DNA of 9,097 nt from UBA4416 sp044340865. Lineage in GTDB: Bacteria > Bacteroidota > Bacteroidia > B-17B0 > Aurantibacillaceae. The notes beneath the pieces were generated by a model. It was not told the DNA's origin, did not search any database, and saw only the letters and a program-made list of their open reading frames with translations. The stretch spans positions 1 to 9,097 of the forward strand of contig JBIISW010000101.1 of the NCBI GenBank assembly GCA_044340865.1, given 5' to 3'. Below, piece by piece: positions 1 through 7,151 of the stretch (the stretch's first letter is position 1; every line of letters starts with the position of its first letter). Made by a program: the position numbers and the translations under genes.

Positions 1-2191
1 CTGTTACTGTTGGTTTTGGATTAACTGAAACCGTGCAAACTGCTGTGTTGGTGCAACCTGACGCATTGCTTCCTGTTATTGTATAACTTGTTGTTGTTGC
101 TGGACTCACTACTGCAGTCCCACTTGAATACGTATAACTTGTAGCGCCTGTTGGGCTCATTGTGAACGAACTACCTTGACAAATTGAACCACTTGACACT
201 GTTATTGTTGGGTTCGGATTAACTGAAACCGTGCAAACAGCTGTGTTCGTGCATCCTAATGCATTGCTTCCTGTTACTGTATAAATCGTTGTTGTTATCG
301 GACTCACTATTGCAGTTCCGCTTGAATAGGTATAACTTGTTGCGCCTGTTGGGTTCATTGTGAAAGAACTGCCTTGGCATATTGTTCCACTTGGCACTGT
401 TAGGGTAGGAATAGCGTTTTCTATTACTACAACAATTGCTATATCAGGTGGACATGAACCCGAACCAGGAACTGAATATGTATAACTGCCTGGAGCTGCT
501 AAAGTTGGATTGTAGGCGCCAAGATTTCCACTAGTTAATGAAGAAGGTCCAGACCAAGTTCCAGCTGTTGAAACGCCCGTTCCTAATAAACTAAATAAAT
601 TTGTAGCTGATCCATTTGCACATATGGTTAATGTGTTATCATTACCTGCAAATGGGCCTGGACCAACATTAATACATTTCACTGTATTGTAAGTACAACT
701 AAAATTATCGACGGCAGTTAAAGTATAACAATACGTTCCCGTTGCAGTAGGTTGAATGGTGGCATTATTTCCGGAAGTGGAAATTATATTTGGTCCAGAC
801 CATACTTGCGAAACTATATTAGGTGTAAAAGATGCAGTAGTAGAAGGTATAACATTAAAATTTATATCCCAACCAAACATATAACCATTATCCCAACTTA
901 CATTATCCGTTACTTTAATACACCAAGAACCATTTAATGGGCAACCAACTAAACTTGAAAAATTACCATCAGGCGCATAAGTGCCTGGGGCAATGGATGA
1001 CTGAGCTGGCGATCCCGCTGTTACTGTAGGCCCTGAAACCACTGTTGTTGGAGCTCCCATGGCAAAGCAATAGTTAAATCCTGTTCCTGGACCGGTTGCA
1101 GGGTCATCAAGTGGGTTACCCAAATAAGTGCCTCCTCCGCCAGAAGAATATAATTTTAAAGGCACAATGGTGCCGTTTGGACAAATAATTTCTATTTGTA
1201 AATCACCTAAATAAGAATGTTCCATATTTAGACAAATATTCTGAATATCAGCTGCAGAAGAAACTAATTGCCCAGGCGAATAACAATTTACATTAATACA
1301 AGTTGAGTATGAAACGCCTGAACCATCTGGCAGAAAAGTAGTGCCAGCAATTGGTGGCGTACAATTAATACTAAAAGGTGTCGGTGTTACAGAACCTGTT
1401 AAAATAGCTGTTTGACCAAGACAAATAGAGGTAGATGATATAGTTGTAGCAGAAAAAGAAGGCGTAGTAGATACTTGAACGATGACATCTGTTTTATTAT
1501 AATTGATACATCCTGCCTTTACAATATTTAAATTAACTTTGTAAATACCTGGTGTTGAAAAAGCATGTGAAGCACTTGCACTTGAACTTGCTGGACTTGA
1601 TGTTCCGTCACCGAAATTCCAGCTATAAGTTGCGCCAGTGCTTGAACCTGAACTAAAGGTGCCACTCCCATTAAACGTAACAGATGAACCTTGACAAATT
1701 CTAATTATACCGCCTGCACCAGCTACTGGAGAAGTGCTAACTAAATTAGCAATTATATTTTCGCATGGTGTTATACATGAAATTGAAGCTGCCCAACCCG
1801 CATAATTAAAAATGCCGTCAGAAGTAAATCGGAATGTTAAACAACCAGAAGTATTAGTTGTTGTAGCTTGAACTAAACCTGGAGCAACTGCACCAGAATA
1901 AACACCTAAACTAGGTGAAGTGGTATTTGGACCATCATATATGTATAAAAAATCATAGCTATTTTCAACCACAAAAGTAGAGAACTGTGCTATCACTTTA
2001 TTACCAGCAACACCAGGGCAGATAGTAAGTGTACGCGACTGACTTGATCCGTAATTACCTGTAATACCGCCCGAGTCATAAAAATTACCCGAACACATGG
2101 TTGTAGTAGTATTACCCGCAGGCATATTTATCGTTTGTGACAAAAAAACAAAGGATTGAAGCAGAAATAAAATTGAAATGAAGTACTTCAT
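1..2191 (-). CDS. Large secreted CUB/PKD/P-domain/Ig-repeat protein, 3' end beyond the window
   Basis: This is the N-terminal part (730 codons, no stop seen) of a large exported multidomain protein. Residues 1-18 form a signal peptide (MKYFISILFLLQSFVFLS, then QT). Residues 33-139 look like a CUB domain: cysteines C33/C58 and C117/C139, YDFLYIYDG at 79-87 and AGWAASISC at 131-139. Residues about 151-238 are a PKD domain with WNFGDG at 191-196. Residues about 296-447 resemble the jelly-roll P-domain found with subtilisin-like proteases (HSYLGDL 325-331, NGSWCIKVTDN 420-430). Two Ig-like modules start near WSGP at 464 and 546, and 66-residue repeats start at 595. No catalytic domain is visible. 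Such Bacteroidota proteins are usually cell-surface or secreted adhesins exported by the type IX system; the expected C-terminal sorting domain would lie outside the window, so that part is inference. It follows the 128-aa gene by 48 bases on the same strand. The ATG at 2191 is chosen because it directly begins the signal peptide. Confidence 0.9.
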   Translation of the reverse strand, partial: MKYFISILFLLQSFVFLSQTINMPAGNTTTTMCSGNFYDSGGITGNYGSSQSRTLTICPGVAGNKVIAQFSTFVVENSYDFLYIYDGPNTTSPSLGVYSGAVAPGLVQATTTNTSGCLTFRFTSDGIFNYAGWAASISCITPCENIIANLVSTSPVAGAGGIIRICQGSSVTFNGSGTFSSGSSTGATYSWNFGDGTSSPASSSASASHAFSTPGIYKVNLNIVKAGCINYNKTDVIVQVSTTPSFSATTISSTSICLGQTAILTGSVTPTPFSINCTPPIAGTTFLPDGSGVSYSTCINVNCYSPGQLVSSAADIQNICLNMEHSYLGDLQIEIICPNGTIVPLKLYSSGGGGTYLGNPLDDPATGPGTGFNYCFAMGAPTTVVSGPTVTAGSPAQSSIAPGTYAPDGNFSSLVGCPLNGSWCIKVTDNVSWDNGYMFGWDINFNVIPSTTASFTPNIVSQVWSGPNIISTSGNNATIQPTATGTYCYTLTAVDNFSCTYNTVKCINVGPGPFAGNDNTLTICANGSATNLFSLLGTGVSTAGTWSGPSSLTSGNLGAYNPTLAAPGSYTYSVPGSGSCPPDIAIVVVIENAIPTLTVPSGTICQGSSFTMNPTGATSYTYSSGTAIVSPITTTIYTVTGSNALGCTNTAVCTVSVNPNPTITVSSGSICQGSSFTMSPTGATSYTYSSGTAVVSPATTTSYTITGSNASGCTNTAVCTVSVNPKPTVT
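14..409 (-). repeat. Two tandem 198-bp (66-aa) Ig-like repeat units, third begins at the edge
   Basis: Two consecutive in-frame units encode residues 595-660 and 661-726 of the large secreted protein, and a third starts at residue 727. Each unit carries SGxICQGSSFTM, PTGATSYTYSSGTA, VSPxTTT, TGSNAxGCTNTAVCTVSVNP, with two or three cysteines. Counting by eye in the 198-base register, bases 1-198 and 199-396 match at about 171 of 198 positions (about 86%). That means recent duplication or ongoing homogenisation. The array continues off the left edge, so the copy number is unknown. Confidence 0.92.
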
Positions 2192-2239
2192 AATAAATAT
2201 ATAAAAATGTTTAAAAGGATTAGTTGATGGATTCTCAGA

Positions 2240-2626
2240 TTATTGTGCTTTTATAACAATGAGAAAATCAGTATTATCAATTCGGTAAATAGATGAGGTG
2301 TTAGTGAAGAAATTTAAATCATACTTCAACACATTAAACGTTGAAGCATCAAAAACATCATCTCTTTTTAAATCTGGATTATACTTATTTAATAAAGCAA
2401 CGCTAGATAATTTGGGATATTTATCGTTACCAGATTTTTGCGAAGTAATTATTGATACTCTATTTTCTAATAAATCATTCAATTTAATTAAACGTTCAGG
2501 ATCGTTTTTGAAAATTTGCTCCGTTTGATTGCCATAGACCTCACTAATTCGTTTGTCGATATCTTGAGCGTTTAGTTTAATGGATACTGTAGACGTAAAA
2601 AGTAAAAAAAGTAGAAAATTTCTCAT
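2240..2626 (-). CDS. Small exported protein of unknown function
   Basis: This is a 128-residue protein I cannot assign to a named family. Residues 1-20 are a clear signal peptide: a basic start (MRN), a hydrophobic stretch, and a likely cleavage LNA|QD. The mature part (about 108 aa) is charged and mostly soluble, has no cysteine and no further membrane segment, and ends in a segment rich in aromatic residues and Asn/Asp (NVLKYDLNFF at 98-107, YRIDNTDFLIVI at 114-125). The stop lies 48 bases before the start of the large repeat protein on the same strand, with no terminator between, so the two are probably one operon. That suggests a periplasmic or surface partner of the large protein, but this is inference from position only. 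No Shine-Dalgarno is present, as is normal in Bacteroidota. The start is the only ATG that gives the complete signal peptide. Confidence 0.8.
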   Translation of the reverse strand: MRNFLLFLLFTSTVSIKLNAQDIDKRISEVYGNQTEQIFKNDPERLIKLNDLLENRVSIITSQKSGNDKYPKLSSVALLNKYNPDLKRDDVFDASTFNVLKYDLNFFTNTSSIYRIDNTDFLIVIKAQ

Positions 2627-3187
2627 AGAATAATGTTTAACATTCGTATTAAAGATATTAAATGTGGATATTAAATAGTGTAAAAATCACTAATTGAAAC
2701 AGTCAATTCACTCATTAAAATATTAATTTGACGTAAATATTAAACATTTTAACTACTTATAAATGTAATTAATCGAAATATAATTAAATAAATTAAAGTA
2801 AAAAAATTGAAAATATAACTCATTGAAAATAAATAAAAAATAAAAATACCATTCAAATAAAGAGTTTAAGAGAAAAATGTGGCGTTTAGAATATCCTATT
2901 TTTACGTATCTAATTACTAAAAAAATAATTTATAATTATACAAAATATAATAATTAATATACTAAAATACATATTTTATAGACTAAAAATAAAATATCGT
3001 AAAATGGAATTGTAAGTGGATTATTTATTTATAAACCAAAAATTCTGAAATAGAAAAATCAATATGTGAAAAATTAAGCATAATTCATTAAAAAGAATCT
3101 GCTTCAAAATAATCAAAAAAATAATGAATAAACGCTCTTAATAAATCTCAAGAGCTTCAAGAAAGAAAAAATTAAAAACAAAAAAAA
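2627..3187. other. 561-base AT-rich intergenic region
   Basis: I see no gene on either strand here. By hand count, the six 60-base lines from 2701 to 3060 contain only about 10-20% G+C each, much lower than the flanking genes. The right end holds the likely pyk terminator (3110-3155). The left end must hold the promoter for the 128-aa gene, but no TAnnTTTG box is present on the minus strand. A short inverted repeat, AATTGA/TCAATT, lies at 2692-2708, about 70 bases upstream of that gene. No tRNA-like or riboswitch-like fold was recognised. Confidence 0.7.
3110..3155 (-). terminator. Likely rho-independent terminator of pyk
   Basis: Read on the minus strand, GCTCTTGA and TTAAGAGC-type arms (3134-3155) form an 8-bp stem containing one G-T pair, around a 6-base loop. 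The stem is followed by a T-rich stretch down to about 3110. It begins 33 bases after the pyk stop codon, on the correct strand. The T tract is interrupted, so efficiency is uncertain. Confidence 0.6.
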
Positions 3188-4618
3188 CTATTGAACGTAG
3201 CTCAACTTAAGCATATTCGTTCTTCCTTTTTCTTTCATTGGCATACTAGCTAAATTAATAACTAAATCATCGGCTTTCACAAAATTACCTTCCTTGATAT
3301 ATAGCTTTAAATCATTGATGGTATCATCTGTACTTTCATATTTATCATAATAAAAACCGCGAACACCCCATACTAAACTCAAAGCATTTAACAATGTTTG
3401 ATTATCTGTAAATATATAGATGTTTGCTTTTGGCCTATGACTACTTAATTTAAACGCGGTATAACCACTATGTGTCATTGATATAATCGCCGTAACTCCA
3501 GCTTGTTTTGACATGACACAGGCATTATGACAAATACTATCTGTTATATAGGTAATTGTTTTTAATTCAGGTTTGTGTTCTTTGTAATAGATGCGATCAT
3601 CATTTTCAATTTCAGTAATAATTCTTCTCATATATTCAATGACTTTCACTGGGTACCTTCCTACAGATGTTTCTGCACTCAACATAACAGCATCAGCTCC
3701 ATCTAAAACTGCGTTTGCTACGTCATTTACCTCAGCACGTGTTGGCGTATAACTTGTAATCATACTTTCCATCATTTGTGTGGCAATAATAACAGGCTTT
3801 GATGCCACTAAACATTTATTAACGATCATTTTTTGCAATAACGGAACTTGTTCCATTGGCATTTCTACTCCTAAATCTCCACGAGCAACCATAACACCAT
3901 CAGTTACTTCAATAATTTTATCAATTTCTTTGACTGCTTCAGGTTTTTCTATTTTTGCAATAACGCGAGCATGCTTTTTCTTAGAGCGAATAATATCTTT
4001 CAATTCAATAATATCTGTAACACTTCTAACAAAAGATAAACCAATCCATTCAAAATTATTTTCTAAGGCAAAATCTAAATCGCGCAAATCTTTTAAAGTT
4101 AGACATGGCAATGAAATTTTTGTATTAGGCAAATTCACTCCTTTCTTTGAAGATAAGATACCTCCAGCAATAATAATAGTTCGAACTTCATCTTTTCTAT
4201 TTGTATCTAATACCTTCAACGTAATTTTCCCATCATCAATTAAAACTAATTCGCCAACAGCTACATCTTGAGGAAATTGTGGATACGTAATAAATATTTT
4301 TTCTGCTGTTCCTTCGCATTCTTTAGTAGTAATAGTTATTTCTTGACCATTTACTAAATCAATGGCGTTATCTTTTACTTTTCCAATTCTTAATTTAGGA
4401 CCTTGCAAATCGCCCAATATTCCAACATTTCGATTTAATTTTTTATTTAAAATTCTAATATTATCAATCACATGCTTAATTGGCTCATAATCTCCGTGTG
4501 AAAAATTAATTCGGCAAATATCCAATCCAGCATTAAATAATTCCTCTAGTACATTAATGTTTTCTGTAGATGGCCCCATAGTGGCAACTATCTTCGTTTT
4601 GTTATAATTAAATTTCAT
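3188..4618 (-). CDS. pyk: Pyruvate kinase
   Basis: This enzyme makes pyruvate and ATP from phosphoenolpyruvate and ADP in the last step of glycolysis, in the cytoplasm. The 476-residue length (from the ATG at 4618) is typical of bacterial pyruvate kinases. Family landmarks in order: NKTKIVATMGPS near the N-terminus, CRINFSHG (35-42; substrate and cation site), GDLQGPKLR (69-77), AKIEKPEAV with the catalytic Lys222 and metal ligand Glu224, ARGDLGVE (245-252), ATQMMESM (279-286), and the C-terminal regulatory-type domain after about 350. A GTG 18 bases upstream (4634-4636) would add six residues, MYYTLF. I prefer the ATG because family members start just before the NKTKIVAT strand. The gene is transcribed away from trmB and ends at its own terminator, so it is probably monocistronic. 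The GPKLR motif carries Lys where K+-dependent enzymes have Glu. Confidence 0.97.
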   Translation of the reverse strand: MKFNYNKTKIVATMGPSTENINVLEELFNAGLDICRINFSHGDYEPIKHVIDNIRILNKKLNRNVGILGDLQGPKLRIGKVKDNAIDLVNGQEITITTKECEGTAEKIFITYPQFPQDVAVGELVLIDDGKITLKVLDTNRKDEVRTIIIAGGILSSKKGVNLPNTKISLPCLTLKDLRDLDFALENNFEWIGLSFVRSVTDIIELKDIIRSKKKHARVIAKIEKPEAVKEIDKIIEVTDGVMVARGDLGVEMPMEQVPLLQKMIVNKCLVASKPVIIATQMMESMITSYTPTRAEVNDVANAVLDGADAVMLSAETSVGRYPVKVIEYMRRIITEIENDDRIYYKEHKPELKTITYITDSICHNACVMSKQAGVTAIISMTHSGYTAFKLSSHRPKANIYIFTDNQTLLNALSLVWGVRGFYYDKYESTDDTINDLKLYIKEGNFVKADDLVINLASMPMKEKGRTNMLKLSYVQ

Positions 4619-4623
4619 AAATA

Positions 4624-4636
4624 GTGTATAATACAC
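4624..4636. promoter_or_regulatory. 13-base palindrome just upstream of pyk
   Basis: GTGTATAATACAC is a perfect dyad (6-base arms, one central base) that ends 5 bases before the pyk ATG and overlaps the alternative GTG. It could be an operator or a small RNA structure at the ribosome-binding region, but palindromes of this size also arise by chance in 9 kb. No TAnnTTTG box was found on the minus strand for pyk. Confidence 0.3.
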
Positions 4637-4689
4637 GAATGTAATAATTTAGATTTAAAAATGATATTATTAATTTGTTAGGATTTTGA

Positions 4690-4697
4690 TAAATTTG
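4690..4697 (+). promoter_or_regulatory. Bacteroidota-type -7 box upstream of trmB
   Basis: TAAATTTG matches the Bacteroidota primary sigma -7 consensus TAnnTTTG exactly and lies 16 bases before the trmB ATG. No TTG at the usual distance for the -33 element is present; the nearest TTGs are too close. Transcription would start about 10 bases before the start codon, giving a very short leader. Confidence 0.5.
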
Positions 4698-4713
4698 TAT
4701 CCTATATTTTAAT

Positions 4714-5385
4714 ATGCCAAATAAACTTCAAAAATTCGCCGAATTAAATTCATTCGAAAATACATTTGCGTTTCATCATGATATTTTAGAAGATGGGTTT
4801 TCCAAAAAAGGAAAATGGCATTCGGAGGTATTTAAAAATAATAACCCCATCGTAGTTGAACTTGGCTGTGGTCGCGGAGAATACACTATTGGCTTATCAA
4901 CAAATGACACATCTAAAAATTACATTGGAGTAGATGTTAAAGGCAATCGAATTTGGACAGGCGCAAAATTCGCTTTAGAAAATAAAATGAACCATGTTGC
5001 TTTTTTAAGAACACGCATCGATTTTATCGACTACTGTTTTGCCGAAAATGAAGTGTCTGAAATTTGGATAACATTTCCTGATCCGCAACCAAAAAAAAAT
5101 CAAGCGCGGAAACGACTTACAAATCCTGATTATTTTTTAAATAGATATAAACGTATATTAAAACCTGGTGGCATTATTCATTTAAAAACAGATAATACAT
5201 TTTTTTATGAATACACAATGGATGTGATTAAAGAAAAAAAATTAGAGCTATTATTTGCAACAAACGATTTATATAAAAATTGTCCTAGTGATAGAGAAGA
5301 ATTAATTAAAATAAAAACCTACTACGAAGGTCTCTTTACTGCAAAAGGAGAAGATATTAAATACTGTTGTTTTAAATTAGATTAA
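4714..5385 (+). CDS. trmB: tRNA (guanine-N7-)-methyltransferase
   Basis: TrmB transfers a methyl group from S-adenosylmethionine to N7 of G46 in the variable loop of tRNAs. The 223-residue protein has the family's Rossmann methyltransferase layout. VELGCGRGEY (48-57) is the SAM-binding motif I and GVDVKGNR (72-79) follows as motif II. ITFPDPQPKK (119-128) is the TrmB signature around the catalytic Asp (Gln where many have Trp), KPGG is at 150-153, LKTDN at 157-161, and the C-terminal TYYEGLF (201-207) corresponds to the family's T-x-Y-E motif. Length and motif order are complete. It diverges from pyk and is followed after 89 bases by lgt, with which it may be co-transcribed. The ATG is preceded by a -7 box but no Shine-Dalgarno. 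Confidence 0.96.
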   Translation: MPNKLQKFAELNSFENTFAFHHDILEDGFSKKGKWHSEVFKNNNPIVVELGCGRGEYTIGLSTNDTSKNYIGVDVKGNRIWTGAKFALENKMNHVAFLRTRIDFIDYCFAENEVSEIWITFPDPQPKKNQARKRLTNPDYFLNRYKRILKPGGIIHLKTDNTFFYEYTMDVIKEKKLELLFATNDLYKNCPSDREELIKIKTYYEGLFTAKGEDIKYCCFKLD

Positions 5386-5427
5386 ACGTAGTTGTACTAT
5401 TTAGCCCTATTATACACAGATTTTTAC

Positions 5428-5444
5428 ATCAATTCAGAATTGAT
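5428..5444. promoter_or_regulatory. 17-base perfect palindrome between trmB and lgt
   Basis: ATCAATTCAGAATTGAT has 8-base arms around a single central A, 30 bases before the first lgt ATG. As RNA it would form only a 7-bp stem with a 3-base loop, and no T tract follows on either strand, so it does not look like a terminator. A dimeric repressor site is possible. No regulator is known from the sequence. Confidence 0.4.
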
Positions 5445-5474
5445 ATGGAAGTATAAACCCAACACTAAAACTAA

Positions 5475-6278
5475 ATGATTATGATGTTAAATTTTATCCA
5501 TTGGAATCCAAGCCCAGAAATGTTTACAATTCCAGGAATTGACTGGCCAGTTCGTTGGTATGGATTATCATGGGCAATGGCATTTATTGGATGTCACTTT
5601 TTCATGAATCGTATTTTTCGCCAAGAAGGAAGAACAGAAAAACAACTTGACACCTTAACCCTTTACATTGTAATAGGAACTATTTTTGGGGCACGTGTGG
5701 GACATTGCTTATTTTACGGTTGGGATTACTATTCAGCCAATCCACTCGACATTTTAAAAGTTTGGGAAGGCGGATTAGCAAGTCATGGTGGAGCAATTGG
5801 AATCATTGTTGCCATGATTTTATATTGTCTAAAAACAAAAGAAAGTTGGATTTGGTTATTTGATCGATTAGTTGTCGTTGTGCCATTTGCCTCTTTTATG
5901 ATTCGTTTCGGAAATTTAATGAATTCAGAAATCGTTGGTGAGCCAACTCAAGTGCCTTGGGCTTTTGTTTTTCCAAGCATTGATTTATTACCGCGCCATC
6001 CTACTCAAATTTATGAAGCCCTTTATTATATATTTTTATTTTTAATAATGTATGCTTTATGGAAAAATAAACGAGACCAATTTGGAAAAGGATTCATGTT
6101 CGGATTATTTTGCGTACTGATGTTTACCTTCCGTTTTTTAATGGAGTTTTTAAAAGAAAATCAAGAAAGTTTTGAAGCTTCGTTACCCATTAATATGGGA
6201 CAAATACTCAGTATTCCTTTTATAATAATTGGTATCTATATGATTTGGAAATCATTCCAAACAAAACAAAAAGCTTAA
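5475..6278 (+). CDS. lgt: Phosphatidylglycerol-prolipoprotein diacylglyceryl transferase
   Basis: Lgt attaches diacylglycerol from phosphatidylglycerol to the lipobox cysteine of prolipoproteins, the first step of lipoprotein maturation in the inner membrane. The 267-residue protein is largely hydrophobic, with about seven membrane segments, and shows the family motifs in order: VRWYGLSW (26-33), GARVGH (72-77), WEGGLASHGG (97-106, with the conserved His104), RFGNLMNSEIVG (144-155, the Lgt signature), RHPTQIYE (174-181), and RFLMEFLKENQ (220-230) before MGQILSIP (241-248). Three ATGs (5475, 5481, 5484) are in frame at the start. The third gives MLNFIHWNPSPE, closest to how Bacteroidota relatives begin, so the true start may be 5484. 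It stands 89 bases after trmB and 125 before exbB. No -7 consensus box was found in front, so read-through from trmB is plausible. Confidence 0.97.
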   Translation: MIMMLNFIHWNPSPEMFTIPGIDWPVRWYGLSWAMAFIGCHFFMNRIFRQEGRTEKQLDTLTLYIVIGTIFGARVGHCLFYGWDYYSANPLDILKVWEGGLASHGGAIGIIVAMILYCLKTKESWIWLFDRLVVVVPFASFMIRFGNLMNSEIVGEPTQVPWAFVFPSIDLLPRHPTQIYEALYYIFLFLIMYALWKNKRDQFGKGFMFGLFCVLMFTFRFLMEFLKENQESFEASLPINMGQILSIPFIIIGIYMIWKSFQTKQKA

Positions 6279-6350
6279 TTTTTTTGTAACTAGTACTTCG
6301 ATTATTCGTTATACTAACACAAATCTGTTTAAAACATCGCCTATGGTTTA

Positions 6351-6386
6351 ATTTACACATCCTTTTCTCATTAACTTTGTGTAAAT
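6351..6386. repeat. Inverted repeat overlapping the exbB promoter
   Basis: ATTTACACA (6351-6359) and TGTGTAAAT (6378-6386) are perfect 9-base inverted arms separated by 18 bases. The right arm overlaps the end of the -7 box and the predicted transcription start, an arrangement typical of an operator. As a hairpin it would have a large loop and be fairly weak. The role is inferred from position only. Confidence 0.4.
6372..6379 (+). promoter_or_regulatory. Bacteroidota-type -7 box upstream of exbB
   Basis: TAACTTTG matches TAnnTTTG exactly and lies 24 bases before the exbB ATG, which predicts a leader of roughly 15-20 bases. About 20 bases upstream the sequence is TTTA rather than the -33 consensus TTG, so the second element is weak. 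This is probably the promoter of the exbB-exbD-tonB genes. Confidence 0.55.
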
Positions 6387-6403
6387 AAAAATCATTCGTA
6401 TAT

Positions 6404-7135
6404 ATGCTTTCATTCATTCTTCAAATTAGCAACACTGTAATGGCTACAGCAGCCGAAACATTGGCTTCAGCGCCAATATCAACAGGTATTGAAACAGTAA
6501 CAGAGCTTCCACCAAATCAATTATCACTTTTTGAAATGGTTTCAAAAGGCGGTGTAATTATGATTCCTTTAGCATTATTACTGTTGGTTTCATTCTATGT
6601 TATGATTGAACGTATTTTGGTTATTTCGAAAGCGGGTAAAAAAAATACAACGCTCATGCCAAGTTTAAAGGACATGATTTCAAATGGAAATTTAGCTAAC
6701 GCACGCAATTTATGCAAAAGTGTAAATTCACCAGAATCACTCATGATTGAACAAGGCATTTCTCGCATCGGACAAAACATGTTAGAAATTAGAGAGGCCA
6801 TGAACAAAAAAGCTTCTGCAGAATTATCTCATCTTGAAAAGAATTTAGGAATATTAAATATCATTGGAAGAATTGCTCCTATGTTTGGTTTTATTGGAAC
6901 AATCATTGGAGTAATTAAAATATTTTATGATATTTCGTTAGCAAAAACAGTTGAAATTGAAGTTATTTCATCTGGTCTATATCAAAAAATGATTACCTCA
7001 GGAGGTGGATTAGTTGTCGGTGTTATTGCATTTGTTGGCTACCATTGGATTAATGCCCGAATTGATAAACTATCTCGCCGTATGGAAGAAAGTCAAATTG
7101 AATTTTTAGATATATTGAACGAACCAAGTAAGTAA
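6404..7135 (+). CDS. exbB: MotA/TolQ/ExbB-family proton channel protein
   Basis: ExbB-type proteins form the pentameric inner-membrane channel that, with ExbD, uses the proton gradient to energise TonB. The 243-residue protein has a variable N-terminus, a first membrane helix at about 50-75 (GGVIMIPLALLLLVSFYVMI), and a long cytoplasmic segment (76-150). The family core follows: IGRIAPMFGFIGTIIGVI (154-171, second helix, with Thr166) and ISSGLYQKMITSGGGLVVG (188-206, third helix), then a short cytoplasmic tail. By eye, the residue matching the channel Thr181 of E. coli ExbB is Ser199 here. exbD follows after 97 bases and the tonB-like gene after that, which supports ExbB rather than TolQ or MotA. 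The ATG at 6404 lies just downstream of a -7 box; a second ATG at 6440 is possible but would remove the hydrophobic N-terminal residues. Confidence 0.94.
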   Translation: MLSFILQISNTVMATAAETLASAPISTGIETVTELPPNQLSLFEMVSKGGVIMIPLALLLLVSFYVMIERILVISKAGKKNTTLMPSLKDMISNGNLANARNLCKSVNSPESLMIEQGISRIGQNMLEIREAMNKKASAELSHLEKNLGILNIIGRIAPMFGFIGTIIGVIKIFYDISLAKTVEIEVISSGLYQKMITSGGGLVVGVIAFVGYHWINARIDKLSRRMEESQIEFLDILNEPSK

Positions 7136-7151
7136 AGCGTTTTTAATGATG

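Noticed and set aside
14..409. Regular repeats considered as a CRISPR array
   Set aside because: The 198-base units are in frame, encode cysteine-containing Ig-like modules and have no short repeat-spacer pattern.
752..937. 61-aa open frame on the plus strand inside the large secreted-protein gene
   Set aside because: It lies opposite the P-domain/Ig region of a clearly coding minus-strand gene, has no recognisable motif and a low-complexity composition.
2692..2708. AATTGA/TCAATT inverted repeat upstream of the 128-aa gene
   Set aside because: Six-base arms in very AT-rich DNA are expected by chance; the half-sites are in the opposite order to those in the palindrome before lgt, so it is not a second copy of that site.
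3780..4271. 163-aa open frame on the plus strand opposite pyk
   Set aside because: It is antisense to conserved pyk motifs and has the composition expected of a complement of coding sequence.
6266..6287. ACAAAAA/TTTTTGT inverted repeat with T run at the lgt stop
   Set aside because: The stem is all A-T apart from one pair and would be too weak to call a terminator.
6220..6417. 65-aa minus-strand frame across the lgt-exbB gap
   Set aside because: It overlaps the lgt 3' end and the exbB promoter and start, and has no motif.
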